The notes under the pieces were generated by a model, which did no database searches, was not told the DNA's origin, and saw nothing but the letters and a program-made list of their open reading frames with translations. Source: Bacillus sp. 123MFChir2 (GTDB taxonomy: Bacteria; Bacillota; Bacilli; Bacillales; Bacillaceae_G). Taken from it: a stretch of DNA of 64,000 bases. A program made the position numbers and the translations under genes. The DNA lies in contig NZ_KB910927.1 of the NCBI RefSeq assembly GCF_000383235.1, positions 83,362 through 147,361 of the forward strand. The letters run 5' to 3'. Below, piece by piece: positions 47,101 to 54,811 of this stretch; positions within the stretch are counted from its first letter, which is position 1; each line of letters begins with the position of its first letter.

Positions 47101-47719
47101 ATTCATTCAGAACAATATCTTCTTTTACTTTGTCATTAAACGTAATCGTACGTAAATCGATCTTTGGAAAAATATTTTTATACCAAATCTCATTTTTTTC
47201 ATAAGTAGCTGCAACTTGAGATGGTTGGAGCCCTTCTTTCTCACCCTTGGCTCCTGTTAACTTATACGTAACCTTGTGACCATCTACTTCAAAGGCCGCG
47301 TATTCTTTCTTTTCTAGCTTTTTTTGAAATGTCGGTTTTAACTTTGTAGTTTTTGTCGCGATTGTTTGTGGGGATTTTTCAACAAGTTCTGGCTGAATTT
47401 CTTCTAGCTTCCCATCTTTTTTTGTGTGTATGGGCTCTGTGTAGACTTTCTTTGTATACGTTCCATTCTTGTTATCAAACACTTTCTCGTGTTCGGTTCG
47501 TTCTTCTACTACTTCAGTAGGTTTTCCGTCTGATGTTCGTTTCTGTTCAGCCTTTTTCTTTGCTTGTTCAGTAGAAGGAACCTTGTTTTCCTGCGCTGAT
47601 TTGTCCTTGTTCATCGTTTCCGCAATTGCCTCCATCGGAATAGAAGACACAATTAACGCCATCACGATGAACTGGATTACATACCGGTACCATCGCCTTT
47701 TTCTTTTTTCCCTTTTCAT
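41159..47719 (-). CDS. wapA: WapA/Rhs-family secreted polymorphic toxin
   Basis: A 2186-residue wall-associated YD-repeat toxin. A signal peptide (basic MKREKRKRRWYR, then YVIQFIVMALIVSSIPMEAI) is followed by a DNRLRE-type beta domain (about 305-478), two fibronectin-like modules (480-755, each with NVNWDAVPGATGYRV or ELNWDQIPGATGYRV), a DUF6531-type entry (NATNGNFVMDESDFTLSGRG, about 765), YD repeats, two tandem carbohydrate-binding-like modules embedded in the repeats (about 1150-1470) and the Rhs core (1930-2060). The last 125 residues are the variable tip: basic ends around glycine-rich hydrophobic stretches (GASYGAFYGALAGSGW, GAAGGAVIGYHLGSTRGAIG) without a recognisable nuclease motif. 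GAGGTGAATGT precedes the ATG. Homologues deliver tips into neighbouring cells. Confidence 0.93.
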   Translation of the reverse strand: MKREKRKRRWYRYVIQFIVMALIVSSIPMEAIAETMNKDKSAQENKVPSTEQAKKKAEQKRTSDGKPTEVVEERTEHEKVFDNKNGTYTKKVYTEPIHTKKDGKLEEIQPELVEKSPQTIATKTTKLKPTFQKKLEKKEYAAFEVDGHKVTYKLTGAKGEKEGLQPSQVAATYEKNEIWYKNIFPKIDLRTITFNDKVKEDIVLNEYTGHHIFTFQLQTTLTPKLEEDGSILMVDDKQKIVFTLPKPFMTDSNIHPESNEAPISEDVKYTLEKQENNTYNVTVTADPKWLQAPERKYPVYIDPSITMGSFQEAYVSSAHPKNNYSRWVLWDEGQKAHTLKVGYFDNRTGYNFAYMKPELSSLNGAIVHDAQFYAYASWHYYGNNPNEVWLDEVKGDWDYITMNWETKPWSEEIAVTNVGRHQWAQFNVTNTVKAWVSGERPNYGFKLHPNGRGQTHWKKFIAAYNGGDTAPHLEITYSYPKPNKPRLSAYSNGIGSETGHINVNWDAVPGATGYRVGIFDGEDYNYYQVGNTTSWSTKDKKIWPNKEEVSRGRNELHFDGLGGEVPTSPSQLYQNNGSKEQGNDKHAYKVKVVAEYPHDEMSPESDEEKVFVPLEAPKQPKSHAFTNLTGSQSGYIELNWDQIPGATGYRVIFYNGKSHDVFDVGNVTKWSTQGKKIYPTADELKNGRYQFHTDGKGEELALNPSKLYENAGDFRSDKYWVHIQAYSNIGHAESTYSPDYGIKMTEPTDIFGLKDYMASVDVIGGKVNATNGNFVMDESDFTLSGRGPDLRIDRVYNSNSTEQGVLGKGWTSSFDEKVQEQPNGDVHFIHEDRAVDRFEKTGDNSYKAPPGVFFEIKKTDSRYTVTDKDQTVSEYDKQGRLTKVKDEHGNTLTYRYENGRVVEITNASNRKVSLQYTDGLLTKLVGPENRTVTYTYKDGQLVGVTTPRGKQYRYGYENGKLRYAYDPKHTEQKPYKTTYTYDNNRLVSVKDALGKETKLSYNSEAREVTVIDPKNVKDMYHYNLAGNPAKTVVDAAGLKLTTTYEYETNNLTKKTDPKDQGKRVSESYTYDGKGNVTSATDAIGTEKYEYNQNNDVTKVTDTENKTASVTYNGANAVSETDYKAQTSSVTQYDSYGNPIRGSLELAPGGNLMRNPGFEAGGDHWELRGWNDGGKNEIDRNVRAPQLGQTSSLRMDTKGINDSWGATIASQKVDVEPNKPYILSGWIKTSGLEKAGAHFYVIQLDEHGNHVGTISNNHSKVSGTTDWTKRQVPIVTSDKTRQLIIEVFTAHESAEGKGTAWFDNFQLEEGPISSSFNPVPNPSFEYYKEKLDNWHTWLNLPRDNIGEGFGGHSALVMERKSQDDPSPDLHYRQEIALNQSQAKDITVTAMSKAENVKHSSTSQPNNGYSVWIYAEHEGGTWKSYYITFPLGTKDWNRGAVVIPASAGAIKRIQLHTMLDKELTGKVWFDDIRIMEGNHLTKTEYDEDGNFITATYDEENRKNTFTYDPYGNKSSETDEKGNKKTFAYNEDNQLTKTTMANGTSVSYSYDDNGNTTEKFVTAGGKTQKNIFEYDVDNKLTVFQDALSRKIVHEYDANANRTKTTLPTNTVLEWEYDAANRAIKAKRNGKDAFSYAYDENGNETKVTDHINGITREKAYDEGNRIISMTDRGGSVKWSYQPKSHKLKDTTINHGSYNNTTNYEYNALNQNTKVTDSGKTFYFDYDEFGNVVRYQAGNDAAAQFTYDHTKKLTNLQIGTKDSQRILEESYTYDATSNRTAIERKNGDKTEKTTYAYDSINQLTKETLPNGTSKEYSYDGFGNRTNVKVTEAGKSAVSTAAVFNEGNQLTKFGSESLTYDANGNRTSDEKYKYTWNEADQLTAITKQGESTPFATYKYDDDRRRIEKTVDGKTTRYHYDGDSINPLYETDGSGNVLRQYVYSVDGIRLAMKSQGQTVYYHYNPRGDVIAMTDENGQVVASYEYDAWGNVLKSDAKGIAAENPFGYAGYMYDKEIGMYYLIARYYNPTHGVFLSVDPDPGDEDDPLTQNGYTYANNNPVMMVDSDGRYPKFKSYVTKYVRKVDRQLTQWSKYSFVRKEVYRSALKGASYGAFYGALAGSGWSYFSKHIRVGRGFGGLGPNKTSPRVGAAGGAVIGYHLGSTRGAIGAYGKHLVGKTYVWGKKKYKNWRKKRK

Positions 47720-47948
47720 ACATTCACCTCGCCAAAATTTTTAATATTACAAAACCAATGTAAAAAAAGTAGAAAATAAAGGCAATATATTTTAGAAAAT
47801 TCGCAATTTAAAACAATTAAAAAGCACAAATTTCTGACATTTTTCGATAAACCTTTTTATTTCAAAGTAATTTTGGTAAAATTATTAAACATTCACATTT
47901 TATTTCACAAACTAAAATATCAATTTAGTTTAATTGTTCCATATTTTA

Positions 47949-47979
47949 AAAAAGGAGATGACTTCTGTCAGCTCCTTTT
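47949..47979 (-). terminator. terminator below ydbT
   Basis: Stem AAAAGGAG / CTCCTTTT with a short imperfect loop, about 50 bases beyond the ydbT stop. Confidence 0.55.
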
Positions 47980-48031
47980 AGTGTTTCCAGTTCATCGAAG
48001 AACCTTTATATCGTGTCAAAATGCCGATATA

Positions 48032-49456
48032 TCAAAGTTCTCGCTTATACCAACTTTGCATCTTCTCCGCATCTTCCATTCGTACATGTTCTAACGTATG
48101 ACCAGCCGAGGCATTATGGAAATGATATGTACAAAGTGCATCTTTTTTCTGGAAGTATGATTGACTTTTCTTTAAAGATTGAATATGTCTTCTTTTCACA
48201 AAAACCGTATATTTTGCGATTCTGCGATAGGACATTGTTAGCTGATCGTCATCAATACGATATCCGCCTGCTTTGTACTGCGCATAACCAAGCCAGATGG
48301 ACACTAGGAAAAGTGGTAATAGCAATGCGAATAGAAAGTATTTGTGAAAATACATACTCGCCCCGATAATCGGTACTGCTACAATACAAGCGAAAACAAA
48401 ATTATCTAACATATGACGTCTCATTGCCGTTTTCGGTAATCTTGTCATCTCACTGTTTATGTCATATGGCAATTGTAAGTATTGCAGCATCTCTAGTACT
48501 TTTTTCTTTTTTATAAGCGGATGGATCGTTACGTCTGTTTGCCCTTCTTCAAATTTTTGAATCGCTTCTACGTGAACAGAGCAATATCCAAAAGGTTTGC
48601 GAAGAATCCCTTCTTTCATTTTAATCCCATGAATACGATGCGCTTTCAAGACAAGCTCTTTTCTTTCTAGCAACCCTTGTGAAATGCGAATTTCATCTCC
48701 TTTACGTGAAATGGTAAAATTCGCATGTTGCAGTGCATATTGAATCGTTGAAACAATCCACGATAATAGAAGTAAAGCAACAAGTATGTACGCCCAGCCA
48801 GCTATATCACTTTCAAATACGTACGTTTCCATATAATGTTCAATTTTCTTCACAATATGATTCGGCATAATATCGCGAATCTTATCTGCTAAAATGAAAA
48901 GAATGGAAAATAAAAGGCCAAATTTCCCGGACGTAATACTTGCCAGTAAAATTTCTTTCCACGTTAATGTATATGAGACTGTGTTATGTTCTTTCTTTTC
49001 GATCGCAGTAACCTCTAATTCAAGTTCATCGTTCACATCGCTATTTTTATTTAACATGGCAATTAAACTTTTTGCTTCTTCTTGAGTAATTCCTACTAAC
49101 TGTACTTCTGCTTCGTCAGCGCCGCCAGCAGTTTCAATCTTTAGCTTTGTGAGACCTAATATTTGATATAAAACATTTGAGCTCGTATTAATGGTTTGGA
49201 CACGGTTTTTATTTAAAAAGCTTTCTTTCTTTGTGAAAAGACCTTCTTTAATATGCAGTACATTATTTTCAACCCAGTACATTTTGTAATACCACGAAAT
49301 GAAGTTAAAAATAATTCCTGCTCCTATAAACAGAAGCGGAATCAAATACCAAAAAGGAAATGTTCCATCTTTCACAACGAAAACAAAAAATACTGGTAAA
49401 ATACTACTTAGCTTTATCTCAAACAAAATCGTAATCGGATGCTGCCGCTTATACAT
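48032..49456 (-). CDS. ydbT: bacterial PH-domain membrane protein YdbT
   Basis: About 474 residues: N-terminal hydrophobic pair (ILPVFFVFVVKDG, LIPLLFIGAGIIFNFIS), then three bPH2-type PH domains each followed by basic or hydrophobic segments (HIKEGLFTKKESFLNKNRVQ; RISQGLLERKELVLKAHRIH; TMSYRRIAKYTVFVKRRHIQ) and further TMs. It overlaps the ydbS stop, so translation is coupled. The start is ambiguous between three in-frame codons (49456, 49462, 49465). In B. subtilis ydbS-ydbT contribute to resistance against amylocyclicin-type bacteriocins. Confidence 0.88.
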   Translation of the reverse strand: MYKRQHPITILFEIKLSSILPVFFVFVVKDGTFPFWYLIPLLFIGAGIIFNFISWYYKMYWVENNVLHIKEGLFTKKESFLNKNRVQTINTSSNVLYQILGLTKLKIETAGGADEAEVQLVGITQEEAKSLIAMLNKNSDVNDELELEVTAIEKKEHNTVSYTLTWKEILLASITSGKFGLLFSILFILADKIRDIMPNHIVKKIEHYMETYVFESDIAGWAYILVALLLLSWIVSTIQYALQHANFTISRKGDEIRISQGLLERKELVLKAHRIHGIKMKEGILRKPFGYCSVHVEAIQKFEEGQTDVTIHPLIKKKKVLEMLQYLQLPYDINSEMTRLPKTAMRRHMLDNFVFACIVAVPIIGASMYFHKYFLFALLLPLFLVSIWLGYAQYKAGGYRIDDDQLTMSYRRIAKYTVFVKRRHIQSLKKSQSYFQKKDALCTYHFHNASAGHTLEHVRMEDAEKMQSWYKREL

Positions 49457-49925
49457 CCTCATCACTCACCTTTGCCAGTTCTGCAATTTGGCGCTTTAAT
49501 CTCTCAGCTTCACGCATCGTTAATCCCGGAAGAGTATGCGCTGTTGCGGCTGTTGCAATTTTCAACTCAGCTAAATCAAACTTACGCATAATAGGCCCTT
49601 GTTCAATTGTAATATGCTGAATACGAATCATTGGGATAAGTACTCGCTCTACCGTAAACATCCCTTTTTGAATTTCCATTTCTTCTTCGTTTAACTCATA
49701 ACTATAATAGCGCTGACGTAAACTTGGAAATACAAGATAACCAAGCGGTGCATACGCAAGAAGACCGATTACAAGCGCTCCAAATATCCAACCTGTCCAG
49801 TCAAATTTCATCATAAATATAAAATAAGCAACTGTAATAATAAGACCGATTCCAGATGTAATGAGCGAGCTAATTTGCCATACTCTTACCATCTTTGGAT
49901 GAATTTCATTTTCTAATGGTCGCAT
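49449..49925 (-). CDS. ydbS: bacterial PH-domain membrane protein YdbS
   Basis: 158 residues: two TMs (ISSLITSGIGLIITVAYFIF, WIFGALVIGLLAYAPLGYLV) and one bPH2 domain (YSYELNEEEMEIQKGMFTVE, RVLIPMIRIQHITIEQGPIM, LAELKIATAATAHTLPGL). First gene of the ydbS-ydbT pair. GAGGTGAAAG precedes the ATG. Confidence 0.88.
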   Translation of the reverse strand: MRPLENEIHPKMVRVWQISSLITSGIGLIITVAYFIFMMKFDWTGWIFGALVIGLLAYAPLGYLVFPSLRQRYYSYELNEEEMEIQKGMFTVERVLIPMIRIQHITIEQGPIMRKFDLAELKIATAATAHTLPGLTMREAERLKRQIAELAKVSDEDV

Positions 49926-50316
49926 TCTTTCACCTCTAACTTCATAGTCTAGTGTAACTTTTTCTGTGACTCTATAATCATATTAGAAACATAATTAGAA
50001 AACAAGATATGCAAAGGAAAAAATTCCCTATTAGTGTGTACCATTCAGATGCTCTACATATTAGTAAAAGCCTTTTTTATATACAGCTTATATCTTATCA
50101 GAGGCATTCTTCGAAATTGTGAAAATAACACTTAGCTTAACTCCATTATTTTAGTAACCTAATAACTTTAGAGAGTAGTAACATTATCAAAATGCAAAAA
50201 ATAATATCCAAATATAATATAAATTTTACATTTTTCTCAGAAAATGTTGATTTTTGTAAAACATATATGTAAAATATTACAATGTAAATACATACCAACA
50301 AGAGAGGGAGAAATTC
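49926..50316. other. gene-free interval between ydbS and basI
   Basis: Divergent promoter region, very AT-rich. A TTGATT / TAAAAT pair near 50250-50275 could serve basI. No gene, repeat or strong operator recognised. Confidence 0.4.
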
Positions 50317-50826
50317 ATGAAAAAACTATTAGTATCAATATTTGCATTCGCATTCTTATTTGCTGGATACAATTCAGCTGCATACGCTGCAAAGAACACG
50401 GATGACAAAAATTGCAAGCACTTCAAATCGAAACAAGACGTAATGGAGTTTTGGTACAAAAACGGTTATAGCGCAACTAACGATCCTCACGACTTAGATC
50501 GTGACAACGATGGTTTACCATGTGAAGTTAAAAAAGGTGACTACGATCAATTCGTTGCTAGCAAACAAGACGAAAATAAAGAAAATGCAAAACAAGATAC
50601 AAAGCAAGAACCTGCTAAACAAGAAAATAAACAAACTACTTCAAAAGAAGAACCAAAAACTACTAAAGACACTAAAAAAGACAATGTAGTTAAAAAAGAT
50701 ACAAAAAAACAAGGGGAAAAGTTACCAAACACAGCATCTAATGTGTTCACAATGTTATTAGTTAGTGCTGGTTTAGTAGCAGTAGGTTCAGTATTATTGT
50801 TCCGTCGCACTAAAACAAATGCATAA
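50317..50826 (+). CDS. basI: wall-anchored Excalibur protein, BasI-like sortase C substrate
   Basis: 169 residues. A signal peptide (LLVSIFAFAFLFAGYNSAAY, cut near AYA), an Excalibur calcium-binding domain (CKHFKSKQDVMEFWY; DLDRDNDGLPCE, residues 30-70), a low-complexity Lys/Gln/Glu/Thr linker (75-130), the sorting signal KLPNTAS (about 136-142), a C-terminal TM and RRTKTNA tail. LPNTA is the motif of the class D sortase SrtC of B. anthracis, whose substrate BasI is encoded beside it; the next gene here is that sortase. Ribosome site GAGAGGGAG. Confidence 0.85.
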   Translation: MKKLLVSIFAFAFLFAGYNSAAYAAKNTDDKNCKHFKSKQDVMEFWYKNGYSATNDPHDLDRDNDGLPCEVKKGDYDQFVASKQDENKENAKQDTKQEPAKQENKQTTSKEEPKTTKDTKKDNVVKKDTKKQGEKLPNTASNVFTMLLVSAGLVAVGSVLLFRRTKTNA

Positions 50827-50838
50827 TTAGTTCCTTAG

Positions 50839-50864
50839 AACGGCAGGAGAAATCCTGTCGTTTT
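50839..50864 (+). terminator. attenuator-like hairpin between basI and srtC
   Basis: ACGGCAGGA-GAAA-TCCTGTCGTTTT. A stable stem with a short T-run; probably lets part of transcription through into srtC. Confidence 0.6.
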
Positions 50865-50881
50865 CGCATAGGAGGGATATA

Positions 50882-51526
50882 ATGAACAAAAAGAAAATTC
50901 TAGGACTATGCTTAATTATAATAGGCTTATCTATTGGCTCATACTATTTTCTAGAACTGTACAATTCCAAACGCTCCACTGCTGCTCTAACGAAAAATGA
51001 AATGAAAAATTATGAGACTGCTCCAGAATCTATACATTCTACCCAAAATACTGAAGTCTCCCCTCCTGATGATCATCCATCGGAATCAGTGCAAGTTCCA
51101 ACTACGCAAGTACAACATCGACAAGGGGAAAAAGTAGCATTATTAGTTATACCGAAAATTAATAAAAAATTCTCTGTGTATTGGGGCGCGGATCCTAAAG
51201 TATTAAAAAAAGGAGTTGGAATGTTCGTAAGTGATCTTACAACTACTCCAGCTGGTAATGGCCACACAGTTTTAAGTGGACATAGAGATACGGTATTTAT
51301 TGAACTTGGCGAGTTAAAAGAAAACGATACACTAATTGTGGAATATGACAACAAAACATATACGTACCAAATCACTCGTCATTGGGTTACAGATGCAGAA
51401 GATCGCACTGTTATTGTAGAAAAGGATGAACCAATTTTAACGTTAACAACATGTTATCCGTTTGACTATATTGGAGATGCTCCGAACAGATATATCATTG
51501 AAGCAAAGCTGACTTCAACCACTTAG
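50882..51526 (+). CDS. srtC: class D sortase (SrtC)
   Basis: A 214-residue membrane-bound transpeptidase with an N-terminal TM (LGLCLIIIGLSIGSYYFL), catalytic histidine in VLSGHRDT (about 133), cysteine in TLTTCYPF (about 190) and an arginine in APNRYIIEAKL. It cleaves LPNTA-type signals and attaches the protein to the wall peptide; the substrate encoded just upstream carries exactly that signal. TAGGAGGG precedes the ATG. Confidence 0.92.
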   Translation: MNKKKILGLCLIIIGLSIGSYYFLELYNSKRSTAALTKNEMKNYETAPESIHSTQNTEVSPPDDHPSESVQVPTTQVQHRQGEKVALLVIPKINKKFSVYWGADPKVLKKGVGMFVSDLTTTPAGNGHTVLSGHRDTVFIELGELKENDTLIVEYDNKTYTYQITRHWVTDAEDRTVIVEKDEPILTLTTCYPFDYIGDAPNRYIIEAKLTSTT

Positions 51527-51550
51527 ACATTCGAAAGGGTGTCTTTTTTT
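51525..51550 (+). terminator. terminator after srtC
   Basis: Stem AGACA / TGTCT followed by a run of T, overlapping the stop codon. Confidence 0.65.
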
Positions 51551-51684
51551 GTTAAGCTCTTAATCTTTAATGCTTTCTTTTTATCAGTCACAAAAAGAAA
51601 GCACCTGTCCTCTATTTCCATTATATTTTTTGTAGGATTTTCACCTTTTTTGTCGAATTTGTTTGATATAGGGAGGGGCACAGT

Positions 51685-54093
51685 ATGTTTATCAAAGATT
51701 TTTTTATTAACCTATTTATTTTTGCTTTTCTAGTTAGTTCAACTATATTTATCCAAGTGTTTGTGGTTAAGTCTAACCAATTCATTGAAAAAATATATGG
51801 GGCGATTATTGCTGTTATTTTGATGACCTTTTCTTTTAAATACATGGGGTTTTATTATGACCTTCGAGCTGTCCCTCTCATTTTTTCGTTTGTTTACTTT
51901 GGATGTACTGCCGGTTGGATTACGGTGCTTAGTATTTTGATCATGCGTGTCATGTATATGGATGGATATTGTGGACCGTATCTCATCGCTTTATTAGGGA
52001 TAGGTATTCTATTTACTATTTTAAAATCATATTTCAAAAATCTACATCCGTTTAAAGCTAGCTTTCTCTATCTGATTTGTTATATAGCTATGATTCGGTT
52101 GGTAGGCGAATTCTTCATTCCGGCTGTAATATCTAGCATTCTTTACATGCAAAGTTTAGTATTTATGAGTTTCGGCCTTTTATGTGGACTTTTTCTGATG
52201 GAAGCTTATCAAAAGTTATATTCCTTAACACAAGAGTCATTTAAAACAAATCAAAAATTAAAAAAATCGAAGCAAGAGCTGAAAGATACTGTTCATGAAC
52301 TGCAAGGCGGAATTTTTAAATTTATTAAAGTAGATACACACTTTATACATACTATGTGTGATGGACAATTTTATTATCAAAACGGGTTTTATTCTGAACA
52401 AGTGGTAGGAAAGAGTTTACGTACGATCGATCCTTCCATTATCCCTCCCCATCTTGTTCCTCAATTACTGAAGTATTATGTACAAGCATGGGAAGGGAAT
52501 GAAGTTATCTTTGAAATTCCTTGGCCAGATGATGAAATGATTGCTTTAATCGCACTTCGGCCAATTAAGCGAAATGGAAAAGTAATTGAAGTTGTCGGTT
52601 CTGCAATCGATATAACAGAGAGAAAAAAAGTGGAGAATGAATTACAAGAGACTAAAGAATTACTGGAGTCATTTGTAAATAATAACGTAGATGCAATTGT
52701 CATCTCTGATCGAGAAGGACATATTTTACAAACTAATAAAGCTTTTGAAACGATATTTGGTTGGTCAATACAAGAACTGATCGGTAAAAAATTTCCTTCT
52801 ATACCCGATTTCTTACTAGATGAATCGATAGAAGTCGTTCGAAATATTCTGTCTGGAAAATCGACAATTACTAGATTAGAGACTATTAGAAAACGAAAAA
52901 ATGGGGATTTAATTGATGTAAGTATAACGGTTTCACCTGTTCTAGATGTAAGAGGGAATATAATAGCTCTCTCTGCAATATGTAGGGACATTTCCGAAAG
53001 AAAACAAGCAGAAAAAGAACGACAACAATTATATCAACAATTGCAAGAAAGTGAATTGAAATATCGTGCACTATTTGAACAGGCAGCGGATGCGGTATAC
53101 GTAGTAGAATTGGATAAAAATCGAAATCCCACTCAATTGATTGAAGTAAACACTATTGGGTGTGACAGGTTTAATTTAAGTAGAGATGAAATTCTTAGTA
53201 TACCATTTTTTGATCTTACTTCTAAGGACTCTCCCCTTATAAAAAGATTAATAGAAAAAATTAAAAAAGGAGAAGATTCTTTTACTTTGCAAGATGAGTA
53301 TGTTTTTCCTACAGGAAAGAAAATAACGACAGAGATTAGTATTCGTGTATTCAAATTAAATGGAAAAGAAGTTTTCTTAAGTATTTCTCGAGATATTACC
53401 GAACGAATCAAGACGGAAGAATTATTAAGGAAATCTGAAAAGCTTGCTGTTGTAGGTCAATTATCTGCGGCAATCGCTCATGAAATTAAAAATCCTTTAA
53501 CGGCAATGAAAGGATTTATGCAATTATTAAAAACAATGGAAAATGAAAAAAATCACCACTATATAAATATCGTATCATCAGAAATTAATCGAATTGAAAG
53601 CATTACGAATGAATTTATGGCAATCGCCAAACCGCAGGCAGTAAAAATTCAGCCTAATGATATAAGTGTGTTAATAAATCAAGTTGTCATGCTGCTAGAG
53701 CCTCAAGCACTCATGAATAATGTACAAATTCAGACAGAAGTTATGTCTAATATTCCAATAATAGACTGTGAAGGCAATCAATTAAAACAAGTATTCATTA
53801 ATATCTTAAAAAATGCCATTGAATCGATGTCAACGGGCGGAGAAATTGTCATTCAAATTGATCAAACCGCTAATAATCAAATCAATATCCGATTTATGGA
53901 TCAAGGATGCGGGATCCCGCAAGAACGTATACCATACCTTGGAGAACCTTTTTATAGCCTTAAAGAAGGAGGAATTGGCTTAGGATTAATGATTTGTTAC
54001 AAAATTATTGAAATGCATCAAGGCAAGATATTGATTGAAAGTGAAGTGAATAAAGGAACAACGATCGAGGTTATTCTTCCTGTTTGTAAATGA
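51685..54093 (+). CDS. multi-PAS sensor histidine kinase (sporulation-kinase type)
   Basis: 802 residues. N-terminal 5TM-5TMR-type membrane sensor (residues 1-180), a coiled coil, three PAS domains (about 215-310, 325-440, 455-575; VDAIVISDREGHILQTNKAF is the second), HisKA with H599 in AIAHEIKNPLTAMKGFMQLL, and an HATPase domain (NQLKQVFINILKNAIESMST; DQGCGIPQERI; GIGLGLMICYKIIEMHQGKI). There is no response regulator next to it, and the H-box matches KinA/KinB-type kinases, so entry into the Spo0 phosphorelay is plausible. GGGAGGGG precedes the ATG. It is downstream of srtC but separated by a terminator. Confidence 0.9.
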   Translation: MFIKDFFINLFIFAFLVSSTIFIQVFVVKSNQFIEKIYGAIIAVILMTFSFKYMGFYYDLRAVPLIFSFVYFGCTAGWITVLSILIMRVMYMDGYCGPYLIALLGIGILFTILKSYFKNLHPFKASFLYLICYIAMIRLVGEFFIPAVISSILYMQSLVFMSFGLLCGLFLMEAYQKLYSLTQESFKTNQKLKKSKQELKDTVHELQGGIFKFIKVDTHFIHTMCDGQFYYQNGFYSEQVVGKSLRTIDPSIIPPHLVPQLLKYYVQAWEGNEVIFEIPWPDDEMIALIALRPIKRNGKVIEVVGSAIDITERKKVENELQETKELLESFVNNNVDAIVISDREGHILQTNKAFETIFGWSIQELIGKKFPSIPDFLLDESIEVVRNILSGKSTITRLETIRKRKNGDLIDVSITVSPVLDVRGNIIALSAICRDISERKQAEKERQQLYQQLQESELKYRALFEQAADAVYVVELDKNRNPTQLIEVNTIGCDRFNLSRDEILSIPFFDLTSKDSPLIKRLIEKIKKGEDSFTLQDEYVFPTGKKITTEISIRVFKLNGKEVFLSISRDITERIKTEELLRKSEKLAVVGQLSAAIAHEIKNPLTAMKGFMQLLKTMENEKNHHYINIVSSEINRIESITNEFMAIAKPQAVKIQPNDISVLINQVVMLLEPQALMNNVQIQTEVMSNIPIIDCEGNQLKQVFINILKNAIESMSTGGEIVIQIDQTANNQINIRFMDQGCGIPQERIPYLGEPFYSLKEGGIGLGLMICYKIIEMHQGKILIESEVNKGTTIEVILPVCK

Positions 54094-54110
54094 GAAAACA
54101 ACAGTTATAA

Positions 54111-54260
54111 CTACTCAGTTACTTTATGAAAAAAGGCAGAAACGCATTTTCTTAAGTTGGCGAGAGGGACTGGCCATGTATAGTAGCGGTCAGTGCCCTT
54201 TCCTGCCACATGCGAAGTTTTAAAACAAAGAAAGATAACGAGATGTAGGCCCAATTTTAT
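54111..54260 (+). repeat. second-family interspersed repeat
   Basis: CTACTCAGTTACTTTATGAA, GGCAGAAACGCATTTTC, then the shared core CTGGCCATGTATAGTAGCGG and CCTGCCACATGCGAAG. The left arm matches 8814 and, inverted, 15165-15295. Starts 18 bases after the kinase stop. Confidence 0.6.
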
Positions 54261-54333
54261 CTTCATGGTCGGAATTATCCCCCTTACTAAACTTCTAAAT
54301 GAAATATATAGCCAAGTAGTTACCAACAATGTA

Positions 54334-54363
54334 AAAAAGAATGCTAATTTAGCATTCTTTTTT
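54334..54363. terminator. bidirectional terminator
   Basis: Palindrome AAAGAATGCTAA / TTTAGCATTCTTT with A- and T-runs, between convergent genes. Confidence 0.85.
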
Positions 54364-54439
54364 ATTGAATTTCTATCTATGTCGTATAAAACCACAGCTT
54401 ACAATCAAATGTTGCTTTGAAATAAAGTTTAATTAAAAA

Positions 54440-54811
54440 TCACTTTTCTTTATGATACGCAGCCTCTACACACTCTGCTAAACGTTCCATTTCCTGCATA
54501 TATAATCCTCGTGACATCCATCCTGTTAACTTATATATAATATTATAAAAAAGATTTCTAGGTTCATATTCTGAGATAAGTGTAAGTACTGTACCTTTCT
54601 CATCTTCTTCTAAAATATAGGTTGTGGTCGAATAACCTTGCTTCATCTCACCGCCAATTGAAACAATATAAGGTGCATCATACTCTAATAGTTCCACTTC
54701 AATTTCAAATATTTTCTTTCCAATTTTTCGAACTGAAATACACTTATCCCCTAATAGAATTATTAAGAGGCGTTGATAATTTCGATTGGCACTATCACAA
54801 AGAATCATCAA
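54440..54811 (-). pseudogene. SRPBCC-family protein, N-terminus deleted
   Basis: Real coding sequence runs from about 54770 down: GDKCISVRKIGKKIFEIEVE, LLEYDAPYIVSIGGEMKQGY, YILEEDEKGTVLTLISEYEP, then LTGWMSRGLYMQEMERLAEC, a START-like (SRPBCC) lipid- or ligand-binding fold missing its first roughly 40 residues. The first dozen codons of the open frame lie antisense to the neighbouring fragment and are not native. No ribosome site. Confidence 0.65.

Noticed and set aside
41483-47744. Many open frames of 60-170 codons on the plus strand opposite wapA
   Set aside because: They are antisense shadows of a repetitive GC-richer coding sequence, without ribosome sites or recognisable domains.
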